NCBI GenBank assembly: GCA_039720395.1 | Contig: CM077828.1 | Location: forward strand, 21,122,717-21,186,716 | Source of the DNA: Liquidambar formosana | Taxonomy: Eukaryota; Streptophyta; Magnoliopsida; Saxifragales; Altingiaceae | DNA: 64,000 bases | Direction of reading: 5' to 3' | Shown here: piece after piece, positions 1 through 11,502 of the stretch | Layout of the letters: each line of letters begins with the position of its first letter | Position numbering within the stretch: position 1 is the stretch's first letter | The notes under the pieces: generated by a model | The model's database searches: none | Seen by the model: only the letters and a program-made list of their open reading frames with translations | What the model was told of the DNA's origin: nothing | Program-made: the position numbers and the translations under genes

Positions 1-1559
1 TCAAGTAATCTCGTGTGTTAAAAACGGAATAAAATAAAAAATTCAAATTCATATCATTAACGAGGAAGGAAAATCCGATATTTGTGTGAAGAATCCTTTT
101 AATTGCTTTCTATATTTTACGAGAACGACATAAACGGTATCTGTGAGAAGATAATTCCCAATATCAACAAAAAACGTGGTCGTTTTAGTGAGGGTGTAGA
201 CTTGAAGCATTAAAAGAACTCTTGGCTAGATGTTTATGCTAAAAGTGTACTTTTAACTAATTTCTCCATATTTTTTTTTAATATACATCTCACTTACCCC
301 CCAAAAAAAAAAATTGATAAATTACACTTAATGGTGCAGAGTTTGGACTATATTTCACTTAAGGATCCAGAGTTTTAATTGCGTTAATTTGACACCTAAT
401 CTCAACGTTGAAAAAAAACTACTGATAGTGTTAACAGCAATGTTGAAATGACTTTAACGCCCCCCAAGAAAACGCCGTCGTTTTGAATAAAGTTCTCCAC
501 CTCACTTGTTCGAGAAGCTGGCCCGTGCCTTCAAAATTCTCTCGCCTCTCTCTCCTATGTTCTCTGGCCTTCTCAGTTCTCCATCCTCTCTTCCTTCCCT
601 ATTCTTCTCTTCCTTTTCTTTTTTTTTTTTTTTTTTTTTTTTTGTCCTTTTCCCTTTTCTCCCCTGACTTTCTCTTCCTTCTTCCATTTCTCTCATCTAT
701 TGACACATTATTACAAAAAAAAAAATGGTGCGGCTATGGCCACCAGCTCAAGACCATGGTGGCCGGCAACCATTCTTTTGATTTTGATTTTTTTTTTCTT
801 TTTTGGGTGGTGGGGATGGCTACCGCCGGCCATGTACGAGGATGATGAGAGTATGGGGAGAATGGTGGCGACGGTGTGGTTTCCAACAGTTGCGGATGGT
901 GGGGTTTCAAACCAGACCCACCTAGCTTCGACTAAGGGGTTGATGTTGATGGGGACATCGGCGAAGATGATGAGGGAAGAGGGAAAACAGTGGCGGCGAA
1001 TCTGATTGGGTGGATTTAATGGTGACAGTGGTGGCGGATCTAATGGGAATCGTCGTCGCCGGCGTTCAAATCTGGGTTGGTGGATCATCGTCGCCGGCCT
1101 GGTACGAGTATGAGGAGAGAAGGGGAGAACGGTGGTGATTGTTGGGTTTTAAAGCAGTCGGCGACGGTGGGTTTCAAACCAAACCAATTGCTGACGCCGG
1201 CGATGAAGAATGGGAAAATTTTTGTTTCAAAAAAAAAGAAAAGAAAAAAGAAGAAACAAAAATGAAGAAAAGGGAAAAGAAAACCACCTGTTTGAAAGGT
1301 CTAACCGGAAAAAATGGAGTTGGCTGAAGTGGGAGTGTGGGGAGTTCATGGGTGGAGTTGGCCGGAGTAGTGAGTGGGGGAGGGCAAAACAGGCAAAGAC
1401 TCTTCATTTATACATAATTATAATTTAATTGTATTAATAAAATAAAGAATAAAAATCCTAAAGAAGAAGCTGACTAGAAAATATCAAAATGCATAATCTC
1501 AAGCCAGAACACACACACAAAACCATATTGAGTTCAAAATGACTCTCCACCACCAGTGA
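1..1559. other. Gene-free low-complexity flank
   Basis: No gene is supported here. The stretch holds a T-run near 617-642, A-rich runs, and a GGT/GAT-rich tract (about 720-1180) whose open frames are compositional. It has no start context, domain or splice pattern that I can defend. Similar GT-rich tracts occur near 43.5 kb and 59 kb, where the first lies inside a transposable element, so this may also be degraded transposon sequence. Confidence 0.5.
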
Positions 1560-1742
1560 CTACGGGACAAAGCTTAATGAGGCGAAGCTGGGAGTGAAAC
1601 AATGAGCTTCAAATGTCTCAGGAATCCCAGGAATCTCTAAATGTGAAAACTGCTTCCTCTCCGGGAAATAATATACAAGTTTGTGCTTGATAGATTTTCC
1701 TGGCTTGAAGGGCTCCTCTATCTCAAGCAAGTACTTAACTGG
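1560..1742 (-). pseudogene. Detached C-terminal segment of the F-box/FBA gene
   Basis: The minus-strand frame reads PDPVKYLLEIEEPFKPGKS, then YYFPERKQFSHLEI and FEAHCFTPSFASL before a stop at 1560-1562. That is how FBA-domain F-box proteins usually end (a 'YYxPxxxxFxxLxIxGIPxxFEAxxxxPSFxSL' pattern). It lies immediately downstream of the hAT MITE, on the same strand as the F-box frame at 2473-3456. It joins that frame only if one nucleotide is lost or gained near 2480-2520. It could still be translated if the MITE is spliced out, as discussed in the findings. Otherwise it is a dead remnant of the gene end. Confidence 0.7.
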
Positions 1743-1750
1743 GTCAGGTA

Positions 1751-1941
1751 TAGGGGTGTTAACAGTTTTGGTTAAAACCAAAAACCAAACCGAACCAAAT
1801 CAAACCGACTGGTTTGGTTTGGTTTTTTTGTCATTAGGTTTGGTTTTGGTTCTAATTTTAGAAAACTGAACTAAATTAGTTTGGTTTTGGTTTTCATTTT
1901 TAAAAAACCAAACCAAACCGAAAAACCGAAAAACCGAAAAG

Positions 1942-1984
<43 letters not shown>

Positions 1985-2471
1985 TTAAAGTTTGTAAATT
2001 TCCTATTCTAATAAGGGCATAATAGGAAATAGATTTAAAATAGTACAAAACCCTAAGTCTCTCGGCCTCAGCCTTGTCCCATTTTACGTTTCTTATTATT
2101 TTTCCTTTTTTAGATTGGCATGTATTAAACTAGCTATTAATGTTGTGTGAGATATTGAATTAACATATGTCAATATGTTTCCATTTTGATATAATGTTTA
2201 ATGTTTTTTTTAGTTGCTAATGTAATGTTTTTATTAAAATGGTTTTATTTGGAGTTTGGTATATCATTTTCTCATTTTCAATTATTTGTTGCTATTTGAT
2301 AGGTTAAAACCGAAACCGAGCTGAATCAAACTGAAATTTTTTTGTTTGGTTTGGTTTGATTTTTTTATAGTATGGTTTGGTTTTGATTTGGTAAGAACAG
2401 AACCAAAGTATAATGATTTCGGTTTGAAATCTACCCTAAAACTGAACCAAACCAAACCATTAACACCCCTA
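1751..2471. mobile_element. hAT-type MITE inside the F-box gene
   Basis: The ends are inverted repeats TAGGGGTGTTAA and TTAACACCCCTA. They are flanked by a perfect 8-bp target duplication, GTCAGGTA, at 1743-1750 and 2472-2479. The TAGGGGTG end and the 8-bp duplication are both typical of hAT elements. The 721-bp interior has no coding capacity: it carries imperfect CGGTTTGGTTTTGG-type inverted repeats and a TA microsatellite near 1948-1980. This is a non-autonomous element. Element plus one duplication copy equals 729 bp, a multiple of three. Confidence 0.9.
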
Positions 2472-2472
2472 G

Positions 2473-3456
2473 TCAGGTATACCTAACATTGACATGCATA
2501 AAACAGCAGGAATCCTTTGTCAATTTCATTTTAAAAGAGTTATAAGTGCAAAAAATGTGATCTCCAGACTTATTCCCCATCAGTGCCCATACATGCATTG
2601 CCTGACCATCATGATCCACCAAAGTCACAACCCTTCCAACATTCAGCAACTGCAGATTACACGTGAAGTAAACTGGTTCATATTTGGGTGCCTTGGCAGA
2701 GGTGGGAAGCAAGATTCCCTGAAACACCTCCTTGCTTATGTGAAACCTAAGAATGAACTCTAAGCCATTGTGGAATTCCCTGTTGATAATCCAATGGAGC
2801 GCTCCACCACAAAATATTGGCCCATGACAACCCGTATAAAGTAGTCTATAGGGGACATGTATTTGTCTCCATGAACTTTCCCCCAGTGTAATAATATCAC
2901 CCCTGTTGTTATGTATATTCCCGTTGGTGTAAGTTTCATATATTCGAACCACTTTGTACTTCTTGATCACAGGATTAAAGCCAAAACCAACTTGATGACC
3001 CCATAAGCCAAAGTTTTGCTCAGATTTTGGCAAAACTATGTATTCCTTTGTCACTGGATTATAGATCACAACAGGATTTAGTTCTAACCCTGAAGCCATG
3101 CAAAGCAAGCCATTACAAGAACACATAATCCGAATGCCCCTTGCCCCGACATCCTCAAGAGGGATCTCACTAATCACTCTAGCCTTGTGTCCCTCAATAT
3201 CCAGCAAATACAGGCTGCTTATGGTACCAGCCTTTACACTTATCGGTTGAAGGATGACTCGAGGTACTTGATCATTTGCTCTACTCAACTGCAGCTTCAC
3301 AAATTGAGGGCCTTGTGACAAGCTGTACCAAGTCTTGCATACACTCCTGCAGCTCAAAATTGACCCTACGGGAAGTCTAGATAGGATATCTGAGATTATG
3401 TCAGCTGGGAGACAAAAGCCTCTACAACTGATCATTTTTTCATTCAAGTCCGCCAT
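2473..3456 (-). CDS. F-box protein with F-box-associated (FBA) domain
   Basis: This is a probable substrate adaptor of an SCF (SKP1-CUL1-F-box) ubiquitin ligase. With the start at 3456 the open frame has 327 codons. An F-box lies at about residues 14-58 (LPADIISDILSRLP, then VCKTWYSL). It is followed by FBA-type motifs: CNGLLC, YNPVTKEYIVLP and FGFNPVIKKYKVVRIY. The open frame extends 32 codons further upstream, to 3552. I prefer the Met at 3456 because the extra residues are unlike the family and a splice acceptor (TTTGTCAG, exon from 3481) lies between the two Mets. The frame stops at 2473-2475, right at the target duplication of a hAT MITE. A typical FBA C-terminus continues beyond the MITE at 1560-1742, in another frame. 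The gene is therefore interrupted, frame-shifted or alternatively spliced. Family assignment is firm; the substrate is unknown. Confidence 0.85.
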   Translation of the reverse strand: MADLNEKMISCRGFCLPADIISDILSRLPVGSILSCRSVCKTWYSLSQGPQFVKLQLSRANDQVPRVILQPISVKAGTISSLYLLDIEGHKARVISEIPLEDVGARGIRIMCSCNGLLCMASGLELNPVVIYNPVTKEYIVLPKSEQNFGLWGHQVGFGFNPVIKKYKVVRIYETYTNGNIHNNRGDIITLGESSWRQIHVPYRLLYTGCHGPIFCGGALHWIINREFHNGLEFILRFHISKEVFQGILLPTSAKAPKYEPVYFTCNLQLLNVGRVVTLVDHDGQAMHVWALMGNKSGDHIFCTYNSFKMKLTKDSCCFMHVNVRYT

Positions 3457-3481
3457 TTGAGCTCTCACCCGATGGTCCTTA

Positions 3482-5050
3482 CTGACAAACCTGGAGAGGT
3501 GAATTGTGAAAATGACAATCATGTAATTGAGATCAATTGTGAATTCGTACACATAGAAGGGAATTTATCGGTTAAAGGGAAATCCCAAAGAACTAAAATT
3601 GCATAGAAACAAGAATATGCGAGAACAATCCTAATCATATGACAATTATCTAACGTTTCTATAAGCTGATTTGGGACTTAGAATTCGAAGTTAAAACTGC
3701 CCACCATTAGGAGAACTCCAAACAAGATCTTTTAGTTAACTAACCAACATACCTTGCTCACCTTTGTCATAACATCCACAAACAATATGGCTAAAGATGA
3801 TGATGCGGCTGACCAGCGGGACTGAGAAACACGTCTCCAATCTAACATTGGGGGCTCCTTGAATCCACAAGGAGAATAAAGCAAAAAATCTCTAAAATTT
3901 TATCAAGGGGGAGGCTATTGCCAGCACAAAAATTCTTAAGCACACCCACGTATTTTAAACTTTTCAAGGTTTTATGAAAAATACAAAAAGTTTTCATGAA
4001 AATTGGACGCGTTGTCTATTAGAAAACATAATTTTGAACAACTTTATAGAAAAAAGTTTTTTCAAAATTTGTCATTTAAGTTGATTTTTTTACCATTTTC
4101 ATGAAAGTTTTTGTAAAAACGAAACAAACATGATAAATGGCCAAAAATCTCACTTAGACAAAAACTATAAGTTGTTCAAAATGACATTTCCTAGTGGACA
4201 ATACAACCAGTTTTCATGAAAATTTTTTATTTTTTCATAAAACTTTGAAAATTTTAAAATACACAAAGGGTGCTTAGGAATTTTTGTGATAACAATAGCC
4301 TCCCCTTTTTATTAATTAGGGTGTAAAATGAATCTCCGGTTTTATACTTGGAGTGTTATTTAATTACATAGCCTCCAGAAGAACCCCAAAACAGGTAGTA
4401 ATCATCCTAAATTGATGTAACGTTTAAAGGGTCTATTTTGACCATTAGAACCTTAAGAAAACCTTCCAAAATAATAAAATAAAGCCCCTAAACTACTAAA
4501 AACAAAATTACAAAATAATAATAAAAATACATCCAACAGTCAGATGCTTGAAATTAAATAAACTTCGAAAGTACACTTAGTCACTTAATAACAACTCCAA
4601 TGTCTGTGGGCCAGAGCAACTTCCCTGAATTTCCAAAATTTTCTACTCCAAAGCTTTCATCCAGTTTTAAATTCCAAACTAAACAACAACCCTTTAAGTT
4701 TTTGTTGTTCAGAAACCAAAATAACAGCAGGCATAAGACATTTAAAAATAATAATAATAATAATAATAATAATATTTTTCCTCCGTTTTCTCGGCAACCA
4801 AACGGAAGGGGAAAAAGAATAGGAAAGTGCAATTTAGACCAGAAACGCAGGAAGCACTCTCCAAACTCCAAACTTACCATCACGTCACTATCTTTGACAA
4901 GCAGTACGATACGATACGATATATATATATATATCAGTAAGCTTGAAGAGAGGTCTGATGCAAATTTCAAGGGTTCTACTTTGAGGACACTTATGAACTG
5001 CAACTCCAACAAGGTAAAAAAAACAGAGAGGATAGAGGAAGAGAGAGTAC
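3482..5050 (-). other. Probable 5' leader intron of the F-box gene
   Basis: On the minus strand a strong donor (CTCAACAG/GTACTC) ends an upstream leader exon at 5051. An acceptor (GTTTGTCAG) precedes the exon beginning at 3481, 25 bases before the preferred Met. A leader intron of about 1.57 kb is inferred. It contains a foldback MITE (3907-4306) and an (AAT)n microsatellite near 4746-4774. No transcript evidence is available. Confidence 0.45.
3907..4306. mobile_element. Foldback MITE, Mutator-like
   Basis: The ends are inverted repeats of the form GGGGAGGCTATTG, and the pairing continues inward for most of the 400-bp length (for example TTCTTAAGCACACCC against GGGTGCTTAGGAA). The flanks TTTTATCAA and TTTTATTAA look like a 9-bp target duplication with one mismatch, as expected of Mutator-like elements. 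It shares the GGCTATTGCC end motif and internal text with the element at 14416-14825. Confidence 0.7.
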
Positions 5051-5166
5051 CTGTTGAGCAAATTGATCGGCGATCTGGTTCTTCCTGATCGGCGATATCG
5101 CTTGGTCGGCCTCTCGGGATGAAGACGTAAAGAATTATTACTCCACCATTACATCAATATATATAG
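5051..5166 (-). promoter_or_regulatory. TATA box and leader exon of the F-box gene
   Basis: Read on the minus strand, CTATATATATTGATG (TATA core about 5158-5165) lies where a promoter for the F-box gene would be expected. Transcription would begin about 30 bases downstream, near 5127-5135. The leader exon would run to the donor at 5051. This is inferred from sequence alone. Confidence 0.4.
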
Positions 5167-7850
5167 CCAATACTTAATTGAAATAAATAGATAAATAAAC
5201 TAAATCCGAAAACCCTGTTAAATCCGCAAGCCTGAAAACATGGAATGGTTTCTGTTTCCGCTAATTTTGAATTTTGGCAAGAGAGAATACAAGTTTTGCT
5301 GATGACGGTACAAAACTAAGAGACCAATGTAACGGCCAATAGCATGAATACATGTGGTAGAGTGCAAATTCTTGCACCTGTTGTTGCACAGGAGGTTATG
5401 AAGAAAAACAGAGCATGGAGCTAAAAACAGGGGCTGTTGCTAAGGTGGAGAAAAAAGAAGTGAAAGTGGGACATGAGGAAGTTATGGGCTGTTGCTAAAA
5501 TCATGGGCAGAGGTTGAATTCAAGAGGAGTAATGGACGTGCCAAGAAGTAAGCCTGATCGTGGGTGGTTCAAGGCTGAATTTTCTGCAAAGAGGAAGCAA
5601 CTGCTGTAGCAGTTGGGAGAAGAAAACTGCCGTTGCAGTTGGAGAGAAGCAAGATTTCTATAAAATGCAGTTTTGAAGTTGTAATGGAGGTTCCACAACC
5701 AACAATCCTTCTCAGGATCTCTCTATCATAGGGTAGTTTTAATTAGAATAGGTTTCAAACCTTTCTAGCAAACAATCATCTTTCAATTTCGTGTTGTACT
5801 GCTTTTAGTTTGTGTTTGGAGTTCAAGCTTTTATGGATTACTTTTTCAAATCATGTTTGGTAATGTATTTCTTACTCTTTTCATTTCAGTTTAATGCTTA
5901 CATGTGTGTTTGATTTTCTTTTGAGATATTTACGCTTGAACCTTGAGAAAAGAATCCATTTTCCTTGTTTAATCGCCTGAAATTTTAAGCATCAATTTTC
6001 AAGGAGTTGTGTACGCACAACTTCAGGTTGAACTTAGCCCTAGCACGCCCGCAAAATCCATCGACCTGGAAAGACCACTTTTAGTGCAAACAGTTTCCGG
6101 GTTGGGTCTTATGAGGTAGGGTGTTGGATTTATCTAAGTTCTGAATAAACGCAAATATTTCACTTTATTTTTTCTAACACCCTAATTAGAAACAGATTGT
6201 TAATTTCTTCTCATACGACCCTACTGCAGTTTAAATCGAAGCACAAGTTTAAATATTTATAATAAAAAAAAAACATGTTCTTTATATATATTAAAAAAAT
6301 TTATGAGATGTATAGATTAAAAACATGTTCTTTGGGTTTAATTCTTATCACTCCTTTCAAATCTACTCTCATAGATTTTTTCCGGTAATTACCTGGTGGT
6401 ACATGTGGGATATATGGAGGATTACATGTGCCTTGGGCCATTAGTCAGGTGTAAAGTATCTGAAACCTTCTGATATAAAAAAATTAATAAAAAAAAGAAA
6501 CTTTATATTTTACTTTAAAAAAATGTCTTAATTGTTCATCTCAAGTAAAAATTTAAAAATAACTTAATTGGATTTAATTTGTACGGAGTATAACTTTATG
6601 CAATTTTATTGTACAAAGTTGAAGGTATGGAGTATGGACACAAGCTTGGGAAGTATAAAATGACCTGTAGGCTTGATAATGGTATGATTTTTAATTTCCC
6701 TAATTAAAGCTCGATTATTGTTTTTGTATTTGTTTTTATTCTTTCATTGACCCAAAAAAAAAAAATAATAATAATAATAGAAGAAAAGCCAACAATTTTA
6801 TATAAAGTCATCGAAGAATTTTTTTTTTTTTCTCTCCACAAAAATTTTCACGTACAACGCACATATATATTGAATTGGTAGTCATATATATATATATACA
6901 CTACACACAATCATTTTGGTTTTTTGAGCAAAAAGAAAGAAAGGGAAAAAAAAAGATTGGCCTATTGTAAGTTCTGACTATTTGATTTGCAAATTATTCA
7001 AAATCAATATAGAAGATTTTACGTTTTGTTTTACCTCTTGCTCCGGCCTGATGGAATGCTATCGCATTCTTTGGGCAATGTGAACTCTCTTGTATTATTC
7101 AGAATCTTTCCTAGGTGCACACTAAACTTCGCACTAGATGCTAAATTTATTCTAGTTGGAAAAAACATTATTTTCCCTTTCTTACTTTGTTGAGTTATTT
7201 TAGATATGTAAGGGGGATTTAATACACCCATTGAGAGGATACCAGATTGACGATGCCATTGGATTTGATGGGTTTTTTTTTTTTTTTTTTGGTGTGTGTG
7301 TGTGGCTAATTTGGAATTTTCTCCAAGGACCTTTTTATCCTTTGAAGCTCCAAGCCACAAGGTCAATATATAGCTCAAACAAACAATTGGTTAAGAACAT
7401 CAAGGTGACAGACTGAATATAATTTACCCTATTCTAGAAATCATTATTATAGTTAATAGCAATTATGCGACATAAATGGAATCCACATATATTTGGGCTA
7501 GGGGACATATAGGAGGCATTTTTATGTCACTACAGGTTGATTTTTTTGTGTCAGCGCCATGCATTAGGTGGAAGATTGCATCCCATATTTGCATACGTGG
7601 GTTGCTAAAACTAATACTGTAGAATAGAATTTGAAAGAAGGGTGGCATAATCCTGCAAATTATAAACAAACAAATTGAAGTCGACTGGCCAGGAATGTTT
7701 GATTCGATAAACCCAGCAAAGAGAAACAAGAAGAAGAATGAGGAAAAGGCAACCAAACGAAATTCTAGAGGATGCCATCTTTTTGTCTTGATATGATCGT
7801 GTCCCCATGACTACTATTTTGCATCTGCATAATCTTCAGATATGACATCG
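5167..7850. other. Intergenic region between the F-box and GDU genes
   Basis: No gene is supported. The part at about 5300-6200 reads like degraded retrotransposon flank, but I cannot find paired ends. The rest is AT-rich, with runs and small microsatellites (AATAAT near 6765, TA near 6888). A minus-strand frame starting near 7776 has a signal-peptide-like start (MASSRISFGC followed by leucines) but no recognisable mature domain. Confidence 0.4.
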
Positions 7851-7863
7851 ATCATTTTGATGT

Positions 7864-7873
7864 TATATAAATA
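7864..7873 (+). promoter_or_regulatory. TATA box of the first GDU gene
   Basis: TATATAAATA lies 77 bases before the start codon at 7941. This is a normal plant core-promoter spacing once a short leader is allowed for. The other two GDU copies have comparable boxes. Confidence 0.6.
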
Positions 7874-7940
7874 GAAGATCACCAATCCCATTTTCTTGCA
7901 CTAGCAGGCACAAAGCTGGAGACCCCAGGGAGAAAAAGAT

Positions 7941-8276
7941 ATGAGGCCACAAAGTAATATTGCTCCAGTCGCCGATGATGAAATCATGAACTGGCACACT
8001 CCCACGCCGTATTTTTTTTGTGGCCTTCTTGTTATGTTTGGAGTAATCGGAGTAGCATCGCTTATCCAATCTTTTTCCCTCCGCAAGCCCTCATCTGAAT
8101 CGTGGACGAGAATGTCTGAATCGTCGAGTGGTGACACCGTCGAAAAGCCCAAACAATTCATGATCGCACCGGCTGATGCTGAGCCAAAGATTGTTGTGAT
8201 CATGGCTGGAGATGAAACACCCACTTACCTAGCAAACCCCGTCCCTTCAACTCCACATGGTGAACCAATATTGTGA
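7941..8276 (+). CDS. GLUTAMINE DUMPER (GDU) protein, copy 1
   Basis: This is a single-exon gene for a 111-residue protein. GDU proteins are small plasma-membrane proteins that stimulate amino-acid export and interact with a RING ubiquitin ligase. One membrane span lies at about residues 22-45 (PYFFCGLLVMFGVIGVAS), followed by a hydrophilic cytosolic part. The family signature VIMAG is at residues 86-90, with the usual following text DETPTYLANP. A short acidic N-terminus and the W-T-P-x-P-Y entry into the membrane span also fit. It is the first and most divergent of three copies in the same orientation (the others are at 9790 and 13078). The reading frame is intact. Function is inferred from the family; which amino acids or tissues are involved cannot be read from sequence. 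Confidence 0.93.
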   Translation: MRPQSNIAPVADDEIMNWHTPTPYFFCGLLVMFGVIGVASLIQSFSLRKPSSESWTRMSESSSGDTVEKPKQFMIAPADAEPKIVVIMAGDETPTYLANPVPSTPHGEPIL

Positions 8277-8279
8277 CAA

Positions 8280-9700
8280 ATTTTCAGTAATCCCTTAGGA
8301 TTGCAAGCTGTAAATTTAATTTTTTCTACTTGTGGCTGACTTTTTATGCATACATGTTGCAAGTAAATTATCATGTAAATTAATTTCCAAAGTCTAGCAC
8401 AACATGTGGTTCATTTGAAAAGAATCCACATTATCAAAAAGAAAAGAAAAGAATCCAAACTTACTGCCTTGGGAAAAAAGATCAAATAGCTATAGCATTG
8501 TGGAAGTGGATCCAATTTAATTCAGTTTTCAAAATATTCAATTAGGCCCCTGGATATAAGATATATCATTCTCGGCTTCTACATGAAGGCCTACGAAGTT
8601 GATACTTTTATGTATAGGCAGATGAACAGAATATATAGGATTCGTTTTATGATTTGATTCTTATTTTGTGTTTCAATCACACCTTGCATCAACGAGTGAA
8701 AGCATCACACCCGGCCTGCATCAATCCCTTTCCACCCAAACATCCCCTTAAGGATTTCCATGAGTGAAAGCATCTTGGGGGTCCGATCATTCTAGGAAAG
8801 AAACTAATGAGAAAAATATGGAACAGATCTCAAACACTTTGGAATTTTCTCCAAGGATTTTGGAATTCAATATAAGAAAAGGATAATTCTTTGGTGAGGG
8901 TGCTGGGTGGGGCCAAGGGTAGGAGTAGGCCGGACATAATGGTAGAAGAGAATAATTAGGCCAAAGGAGGAACCAAGATCGATCCTTTGCTTCTTTATTT
9001 ATGCTCAACCGGCCTTTCATGTCTTCTCTTTATGATTAGGCTATGTTGGCATCGTAAAAATTACTTTGGATCCACTAAACAATGGATTCTGTTGAGTGTG
9101 TCTTATTTGTAGAAAATTAACTTATTTAAATGATTTTGGCGATTTGATTTACATTATTTTTGTTTATTAAAAGCATTTTTCATAAGTCTTATCAATGTTC
9201 AAATTTTAAACAAAGTAATTGAATGGCTAAGATCATTAAACTAATTAAATACTGTTCTAGAAGTATATTTAGTAGGATTCATATACTATCTAGTGAGTCC
9301 CAACAATTTTCTGATAATGATATGCTCACTTATTTGAAAGAAGCATGATAGGAATTAAGGCAGAGGATCTTCCTTCCCAACAGACTTTGTTCCATGTCTG
9401 TCCAATGTAGAGAGGAAGCAAAAGGTTGACATAGCAATTACAGCAATGCTACATGTACTAGATTCATCCACTGGATGATGTGACATGGTCTTTTTTGTTT
9501 TTAATGAAATTGCTTTCTTTCCCTTGTTAATTACCATTTTGGCATTGATACCTCTCACCCAGTAAATTAAACAGGTATATGGAACCTGTTTTTCTTTATA
9601 ATGTGAACCAAAGAAAGACACACAACTTTTGAAACCAAGAACCTTCTAATAAAAAATTGAAAAAATAGAATCATTCTATCCTAATCCATGCACTATGCAG
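8280..9700. other. Spacer between GDU copies 1 and 2
   Basis: This holds the 3' flank of the first GDU gene and the upstream region of the second. I see no further gene. A duplicated block at 8920-8975 is listed separately. The rest is AT-rich without clear repeat ends. Confidence 0.45.
8920..8975 (+). repeat. Duplicated upstream block of the GDU cluster, copy A
   Basis: A block with GGCCGGACATAATGGTAGAA and AGAGAATAATTAGGCC resembles the block at about 11996-12055 (GGCATAATGGGAAGAGAG, AATAATGAGCTGAGGCC). Each lies about 0.8-1.1 kb before a GDU start codon, consistent with segmental duplication of gene plus upstream DNA. The match is imperfect and was judged by eye. Confidence 0.45.
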
Positions 9701-9715
9701 TTTTAGTTAGTTGTC

Positions 9716-9724
9716 TATAAATAG
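9716..9724 (+). promoter_or_regulatory. TATA box of the second GDU gene
   Basis: TATAAATAG lies 74 bases before the ATG. The segment from the box to the start shares wording with copy 3 (CTATAAA-ATAGTC, ATCAACCC, TTTCATTGCA), so the core promoters of copies 2 and 3 were duplicated together. A GA microsatellite (about 9757-9789) fills the leader of copy 2 only. Confidence 0.65.
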
Positions 9725-9755
9725 TCGAACATCAACCCACTTTCATTGCACACTT

Positions 9756-9789
<34 letters not shown>

Positions 9790-9790
<1 letters not shown>

Positions 9791-10080
9791 TGAGGCCTAC
9801 AGAAACTTCGAAAGCAAGTGTGGGATTCATGAAATGGAACTCTCCAGTCCCATATGTGTTTGGAGGCCTTGCTATGTTGTTGGGACTCATAGCTGTTGCT
9901 TTGCTCATCCTTGCTTGCACCCCTCACAAGTCCACGAGGGACTCATCCTGTGACACAGAAGAGAAGCCCACCAAAGTCATGAACACTCAGCTGGCTGAAT
10001 TGGAGCCGAAAATTGTTGTGATCATGGCCGGAAATGACAACCCAACGTACATAGCAAAGCCCATCTCTTCAACTAGCTAG
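9790..10080 (+). CDS. GLUTAMINE DUMPER (GDU) protein, copy 2
   Basis: An intact single-exon gene for 96 residues. One membrane span lies at about residues 20-43 (PYVFGGLAMLLGLIAVALLI). The VIMAG signature is at residues 77-81, followed by NDNPTYIAKP. It is closer to copy 3 than to copy 1: both share W-N-S-P-V-P-Y before the span and a KS-T..EKP/ENPTK..MNTQ linker. The start is fixed by the ATG just after a GA-repeat leader and 74 bases from a TATA box. It presumably modulates amino-acid efflux at the plasma membrane like other GDU proteins. Possible division of labour among the copies cannot be judged here. Confidence 0.94.
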
Positions 10081-11502
10081 CCATATGTAGCAACCTCGAG
10101 ATAGCTATAGCTTGTTTCACAGTTAAAGCTTTCCAATTTTTATTTTTCCTTTTATGTAAGTGTTGTACATAGTATTTCCTTTTTTTGTATGATACTAATC
10201 TCTCACAAAGCTTGTGTTGGGCCTTATAATTGACAGTTACTTTAATTATAGGATTACTTAATTTTTTATTTTATTTTTAAATCTTAAATTTAACCTGTTG
10301 GAGAGAGTAATTGAATGATGTCCACTCGTCATCATATTAGAGCCAAAAATCGATTTTTTTAACCTGTTAGAGCCAAAAATCGATTTTTTAGTTTTATTTT
10401 TATTTTTATTTTTGGTTTTGGCCTTGCTAGAAAATGATGTTTACTCTTCACTCTAATATTTTGTACTTTGTTTGGAAAAATTACACAAAAGGAGTCCCTT
10501 TTTTCCTTTTTCTTTTTTCCCTACCTAATTTGTCTTGATCCTATTAATACGTTCTTTTTCTTTCTTTTGATACAATGGGAAGGATTTGAACCCCTAAACT
10601 ATTCTACTCTTACCTTTTTGTTGTTGTTGTTGATCCTATGGATACAATTGCCACTATTCTATGGCGACTTTGGTATATATTGAAACTTACATATAGACCT
10701 CCTCCTTCTTCCTTTTTATTTTTTAATTTTTTATAATTTTTTATAATTTTTTTTTTAGGGGTGGGGAAGGATCCTTAATTATCAAAATATTGTAAAATTC
10801 TCACTTTCCCTCTAGTCATCCCATGACCAGCCTTGCTTGCTTCATTGGGGCTTCTGCACGAATGCACTAGAACCTTCCAAGACCCTGTTGTAGAGTGCCA
10901 ATGGCTGTAGTCTAACTTGAGTAACCCTACAGGCAATTGGGTTTCTAAAGTAATTCAGATAATCTACATCTACATTATTATTATTTTAATCAGTGCATCT
11001 ACATTATTATAGAAAGGAAAATTTTTGTTGGTCTTTCAAATGATCTCTTTTATATATACTAAATTTTGAAATCATCCTTATTGTTGATTCTATAAATAAA
11101 TATTAATTAAGGGGAAAAATATATAGTAATATCGATCTATATGGTATGACAATTCTATAATTTGGCACAAAGGCATTAAAAAAACACACACACACATTCC
11201 AATAGCATGCCATTTGGTGTACTATATTTTAGCAATGCTAAATTAGACACAAGATTTGGCATCTGATAGGTATACAAAATAAATAAAATACTATTAAATC
11301 CCATCAAAAGAAAATGCAATGTGGATCCCAAATGATTTAAATAAAATTAAAGCGAATTTTAGTTGTGCCCATTTTAGCATTCTGGCATTAGACCGGGTAT
11401 GTAAAATATTACATTTTGGCACTGTAGCCTATTGAATTATAGCATTAGTGTCGACGTACCTATCAAATTTGGCACATACTATTAGAGATAGTCTTAATGT
11501 GG

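Noticed and set aside
502..1428. Overlapping open frames on both strands in a GT/GA-rich tract
   Set aside because: Lys/Glu or Phe/Leu-rich translations follow from base composition; no domain, splice or promoter support.
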